This document shows positions 62,001 through 64,000 of a stretch of 64,000 bases of DNA, piece by piece. The stretch is taken from the NCBI GenBank assembly GCA_913019905.1, contig CAJVZD010000007.1, forward strand, positions 99,728 through 163,727, given 5' to 3'. Both the position numbers and the translations under genes were made by a program. Below the pieces are notes generated by a model. The model saw only the letters and a program-made list of their open reading frames with translations. It did no database searches and was not told the origin of the DNA. Each line of letters opens with the position of its first letter. Within the stretch, counting starts at the first letter, position 1. Source of the DNA: an uncultured Cellvibrionales bacterium. Its GTDB lineage: Bacteria > Pseudomonadota > Gammaproteobacteria > Pseudomonadales > Dasaniaceae.

Positions 62001-62467
62001 GCTGCGCTATCAATCAACCAGTCAATTCTAGCGACATAAGCGTTGAGATAATCAGGATTACTGAATGGATCGGAGGAGTGCATTGGAAAATTAAACCGGG
62101 CCGGTACTGACGCTGGGAGTATAATATTGGCATCTGCGGGGAGTCCTGCACCACCAATCGTAACATCATAGCCAACATCCGTAGTCTTAATAACATGAAC
62201 TAAATTATCTCTACCAAGTACCGTTGCTTTCGAGAATGCCTCATTGGGATCGAGACAAACCGCTAAAGGAATACCAGCAGGGTCTGTTGCGCCTTGGCAC
62301 AAAGCAGAAACAACAACACCTTCCATCTCTACATCTGTGCCTATTTCAATTTGGCCACTACTGTTAGCATCGCAGTAAACCTTGCCTTCTACCCAGGTAG
62401 CGAAAGCCGTATTAGCACTGGCAATAAGTATTGCCGCTGCGCTTAATTTTCCTAATTTCCGTTGCAT
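59009..62467 (-). CDS. Giant secreted DUF11-repeat protein with Lys/Gly/His-rich tail
   Basis: 1152 residues from ATG 62467 (GGGGAG 5 bases upstream). A signal peptide ends at NTAFATWVEG. A first domain has VEGKVYCDANSSGQI, an Sdr-B-like start. About five DUF11-type beta-sandwich repeats of 100-120 residues follow, each with NTGTETLVDVVI/VTNIGDEDLTNVSI-type sequence. Two Cys-rich parts (about 745-890 and 990-1080) resemble DUF7467. The last 75 residues are GSKGKGHHKGSKAK-like repeats ending HKKHKGKK. There is no LPxTG-helix sorting signal. It lies between pdsO and pdsR, so it is probably a surface or matrix protein linked to the sortase system. Confidence 0.85.
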   Translation of the reverse strand: MQRKLGKLSAAAILIASANTAFATWVEGKVYCDANSSGQIEIGTDVEMEGVVVSALCQGATDPAGIPLAVCLDPNEAFSKATVLGRDNLVHVIKTTDVGYDVTIGGAGLPADANIILPASVPARFNFPMHSSDPFSNPDYLNAYVARIDWLIDSAACHETEPAIQICTQVTLDSDMVSNFSDADTIMGDVCDSFDQSIPVGVAGDVNGTYLLNVVNTGTETLVDVVINAPDFNLVNEPIPAACGSLDPGETCTITIDDPNNAYLGLQKSNLCTVPGMVTNMATVTGTGEASGINVTDDDPAVVTCTTEPHITLIKEVSLDGGPFMDANTIGAAPSGKLGDDAEYRLTVTNDGTETLVNVVVTDETLGLTNVALGSDLLPGDVVVLTHGSFGFAPLYVPTRCDSIGSRLNTAQVEANGALSQAVVNSEDPAYVNCENPQIELLKQVSIDGVNFFDADLASDLDVPVGIVGFTDATYRLIVTNTGSENLVDVLIIDTTLAIEEVISSLAPGVTQVIESGDVGFGNLFQRDVCNGTPGNKLNVATVDAIGENSNVVSTSDNPANVKCIVGPAIDIKKQVRLLGSTTFVDADTDAEGPTGIVGDDAEYRLIVTNIGDEDLTNVSITDSTLNITDEIIADLPVGAEVVIDAGASGFTNLYAIGMCDSVGSILNIATVSANGVITDAAVSANDPAYINCGSVEVCEVSVDKTCSVKVQSSVDKLCTDAISATTLRYTGPSQTNATISFVGKDSGAVTYSNVDLESNVTILTKLGQNGYTLDAGIGGKLGSKTTITINGNEEIIHTSCSAIYVAGQPAPLDGNTPNPPNSSKGDPSLNWSVVNFRQKDDVVIAESSNDGQALDSCTVPFEGAEVTYGFLVSNTGTTDIEVSSVFDDALGELLLASPTALAAGDSLALSSAPVFINQTSMAAVNVFANVSGNAGVVCPAIDVADVVVDAAPDYSCADGKPVQLGITYVGGSCADSNHSQGSSKSTCSGDSSGVEPVTVELSDKHGGVYVSQLVNVGDTITLDGNGAKLDSETNVVISQGGSVIQSINFHTSCSVPLAVGDQHGGIIISSFTPEENGHGGKGSKGKGHHKGSKAKGSKGKGHHKGSKAKGSKGKGHHKGSKAKGSKGHHKENKAKGSKGSHSKHKKHKGKK
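59083..59230 (-). repeat. 42-bp tandem repeats coding the basic tail
   Basis: Two exact-length units (59119-59160, 59161-59202, one base different) are followed by a partial unit to 59230, and a shorter 36-bp version precedes them (59083-59118). They encode a 14-residue Gly/Lys/His/Ser unit. Such repeats can gain or lose copies, changing tail length in frame. Confidence 0.9.
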
Positions 62468-63096
62468 TTTAACTCCCCAAAAAATTGATATTCCAACAAA
62501 AGATCCCGTAAATCGATACTCTTTGATAATGCGTAAAGGTAATTTAATAAAGAACATACGTTTTAAAACACATAGCCCGTAGACAACTCTTTTCATTCAT
62601 ACTTCAACACAAGTCGACCGATTAAAGCAAAATATGAACCATGTTAAATTAATCATTAATATTCAACAGCTTATACCATAAAAAGAAAGCCAAAAAACTC
62701 AAGCTGTAAAATTTACTGACACTAATAAGCACTCAAATAAAAGATACTTAAATAATATTTTTTTACATGAACAAACCAATGATATTTTCATCTTTTCTAC
62801 CCACGTCTCAAAAAAAACCTGACAAGATCCGCGTTAGCACCATCGTTTCATCGTTGGATATCTATGGGTCTTATTCAAACAACTTCAGACACGTGAGTAA
62901 TGGAGCTAGCATGGAGGTAATAGACAATATCTGCAGAACAAATCCGATATGCATACCTGATGCAGCGCTGATGAAGGGAAATGGAGAACTAATGGAGAAA
63001 CTGTTTTCTGACATTCATTTATTCAATACTGCGTTATAGTAACGCCCGCACAGATAAAATAAGCCAAAGAGCGAACCACTCGAGGAAGCCACTTCA
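62468..63096. other. Regulatory region between surface-protein gene and pdsR
   Basis: 629 AT-rich bases between divergent genes. The second copy of the 100-bp repeat (62846-62945) and its trailing segment (GGAGAACTAATGGAGAAA around 62985) are the only clear features. The 43-codon upstream extension of the surface-protein frame (to 62596) is probably untranslated. Confidence 0.6.
62846..62945 (+). repeat. 100-bp direct repeat, copy 2 (upstream of pdsR)
   Basis: Second copy of the element at 58567-58666. It lies about 150 bp before pdsR and 380 bp before the surface-protein start. Core identity is continuous over TTCAGACACGTGAGTAATGG and the following bases. Confidence 0.9.
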
Positions 63097-63795
63097 ATGA
63101 CCTACCAAATCACCATCGTTGAAGATGATATAGACCAACAACAAAACTACGCCGATGCCCTACAACGTAAAGGCTTCGAAACCCGTTGTTTTTCAAACGT
63201 GGATGACGCTTTACACGGTATATCAAAAAATCGACCCGACCTGGTATTGCTAGATGTGGTGCTCGGTGATGACTCAGATGGTGGTTTTACCATTTGCCGC
63301 AAACTACTTGATCGTGGCGATGATATTCCAATCATTTTTCTAACCGACAGGTCGGATGAAATAGACCAAGTTTTCGGTCTTCGATTAGGCGCGTGGGACT
63401 ATCAAACAAAGCCCATTTCTCTCGCACTTCTAGCGGAGCGAATAAAAAGCCTTTTGCGAATACACCAGGCACGTATTACTAACAACCGTGCAAGCGCACC
63501 TCAATATGAAAACGCCGGTTTAACCTTGGATGAAGAGAAGTCATTTGCTTCGTGGCATGGAAAAACGCTGCCATTAACCCTAACAGAGTTCCGCTTACTC
63601 ACCGAAATTGTTAAAGCTGGCCCCGAAGGCATCGATTACAGCAGTTTATGTGAAAGTACCCTGCAACGCATGGTCACTAACGGCACAATAAACAGCCATA
63701 TTAAGAATATCCGTAAAAAGTTCAATACGCTTGGCCCATCATTTCAATGCATTCTCAACAAACCCGGTTTCGGCTATCGCTGGGAAGCGTCATAG
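63097..63795 (+). CDS. pdsR: Dedicated-sortase-system response regulator PdsR
   Basis: 232 residues. Receiver: ITIVEDDIDQQQNYADALQR, the phospho-Asp in LVLLDVVLGDDSDGGF (about 51) and PIIFLTDRSDEIDQVFGLRL, with the Lys in YQTKPISLALL. Winged helix: LPLTLTEFRLLTEIV, NGTINSHIKNIRKKFNTLGP and KPGFGYRW. The sequence follows the PdsR pattern, notably GDxxDGGF and the RIRKKF/NIRKKF end. It would control the Pds genes together with the kinase that follows, and may bind the 100-bp element upstream. The last base of its stop codon is the first base of the kinase GTG. Confidence 0.92.
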   Translation: MTYQITIVEDDIDQQQNYADALQRKGFETRCFSNVDDALHGISKNRPDLVLLDVVLGDDSDGGFTICRKLLDRGDDIPIIFLTDRSDEIDQVFGLRLGAWDYQTKPISLALLAERIKSLLRIHQARITNNRASAPQYENAGLTLDEEKSFASWHGKTLPLTLTEFRLLTEIVKAGPEGIDYSSLCESTLQRMVTNGTINSHIKNIRKKFNTLGPSFQCILNKPGFGYRWEAS

Positions 63796-64000
63796 TGTCT
63801 AGGGACGGAATAAAAGTGTCTTTGTCCGGTAGACAAGTGTTTAGATTCGGTATAAAAACCCAAATTACGCTGCTCAGTTTAGGGCTTTTATCTATTCCTT
63901 TAGTCGGGCTGAGCTACTGGGACGATATACGTAAAGCCACACTTGATGCGCAAGCCAGAATTCAAGAAATTGAAGCAAAAGCCATCGCCACTACCCTACT
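63795..64000 (+). CDS. pdsS: Dedicated-sortase-system histidine kinase PdsS (5' end only)
   Basis: The first 68 codons are visible and the gene runs off the right edge. The GTG at 63795 overlaps the pdsR stop; GTG 63816 is a second choice. The sequence has FGIKTQITLLSLGLLSIPLV, a membrane helix, then an acidic helical region (DAQARIQEIEAKAIATTLL), which matches the start of PdsS kinases. The catalytic domains and the sortase gene should lie beyond the window. Confidence 0.82.
   Translation, partial: MSRDGIKVSLSGRQVFRFGIKTQITLLSLGLLSIPLVGLSYWDDIRKATLDAQARIQEIEAKAIATTL

Noticed and set aside
58508..63039. Two plus-strand frames sharing YSNNFRHVSNGASMEV (58508-58693 and 62767-63039)
   Set aside because: They come from the duplicated 100-bp element; indels change the frame on both sides of the shared stretch, so it is not conserved as protein.

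Overview
The window reads as the chromosome of a heterotrophic, probably marine gammaproteobacterium. That is an inference from gene content: TonB receptors with glycoside-uptake genes, an outer-membrane beta-barrel, c-type cytochrome lipoproteins, a DUF3034 barrel and a proteobacterial dedicated sortase (Pds) locus. The exact lineage cannot be fixed from sequence alone. Genes are tightly packed on both strands. I found no rRNA, tRNA, CRISPR array, integrase or complete insertion sequence.

Bases 1-20000 look like a catabolic island. It holds the end of a GPH-type sugar:cation symporter, a GMC oxidoreductase, a redoxin and TetR pair, an outer-membrane channel candidate, a GntR/UTRA regulator, a decayed TonB-receptor tail next to an intact receptor, a GH31 alpha-glycosidase followed by an SSS sodium symporter, a second and very similar GntR/UTRA regulator, a SulP transporter, and an aldo-keto reductase tightly coupled to an Fe(II)/2-oxoglutarate dioxygenase. 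A palindrome, TCTTATATAAGA, recurs upstream of the receptor, the GH31-symporter pair, the second GntR gene and the reductase-dioxygenase pair. At the last of these it overlaps a TTGACA promoter. This ties the parts into one candidate regulon: outer-membrane uptake, inner-membrane symport, glycoside cleavage, then oxidative and reductive processing of the released sugar. An oxidative sulfo-sugar pathway is one testable reading, but the GH31 enzyme lacks part of the known sulfoquinovosidase signature.

Bases 20000-36700 are mixed single genes: a MOSC protein, a deazaflavin-type nitroreductase family protein, DUF1993, a VOC protein, a CHASE-GGDEF-EAL c-di-GMP enzyme, a repeat-rich helical protein, two monohaem cytochrome c lipoproteins, a DUF4214-Kazal secreted protein, a secreted M42 peptidase, a DOPA-dioxygenase-like protein, MFS and DUF4153 membrane proteins and an exported methyltransferase-like protein. 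Bases 36900-48200 hold an OmpR-type two-component pair with four 14-bp repeats upstream, a MATE exporter, and a LytS/LytR pair beside a three-gene MacB-like export system whose adaptor seems to start at an AUC codon.

Bases 48400-57300 carry a sugar-dehydrogenase/cytochrome c fusion, a DUF885 gene broken by a frameshift, two further 2-oxoglutarate dioxygenases, an operon of a lipoprotein, a DUF3034 barrel and a lipoprotein-anchored truncated haemoglobin, and an ArsR-SRPBCC pair with a candidate operator. Bases 57600-64000 are part of a Pds locus: pdsO, a giant DUF11-repeat surface protein with a Lys/Gly/His-rich repetitive tail, and pdsR plus the start of pdsS. A 100-bp direct repeat lies upstream of both the pdsO and the pdsR/surface-protein sides. 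The sortase itself should lie beyond the right edge.
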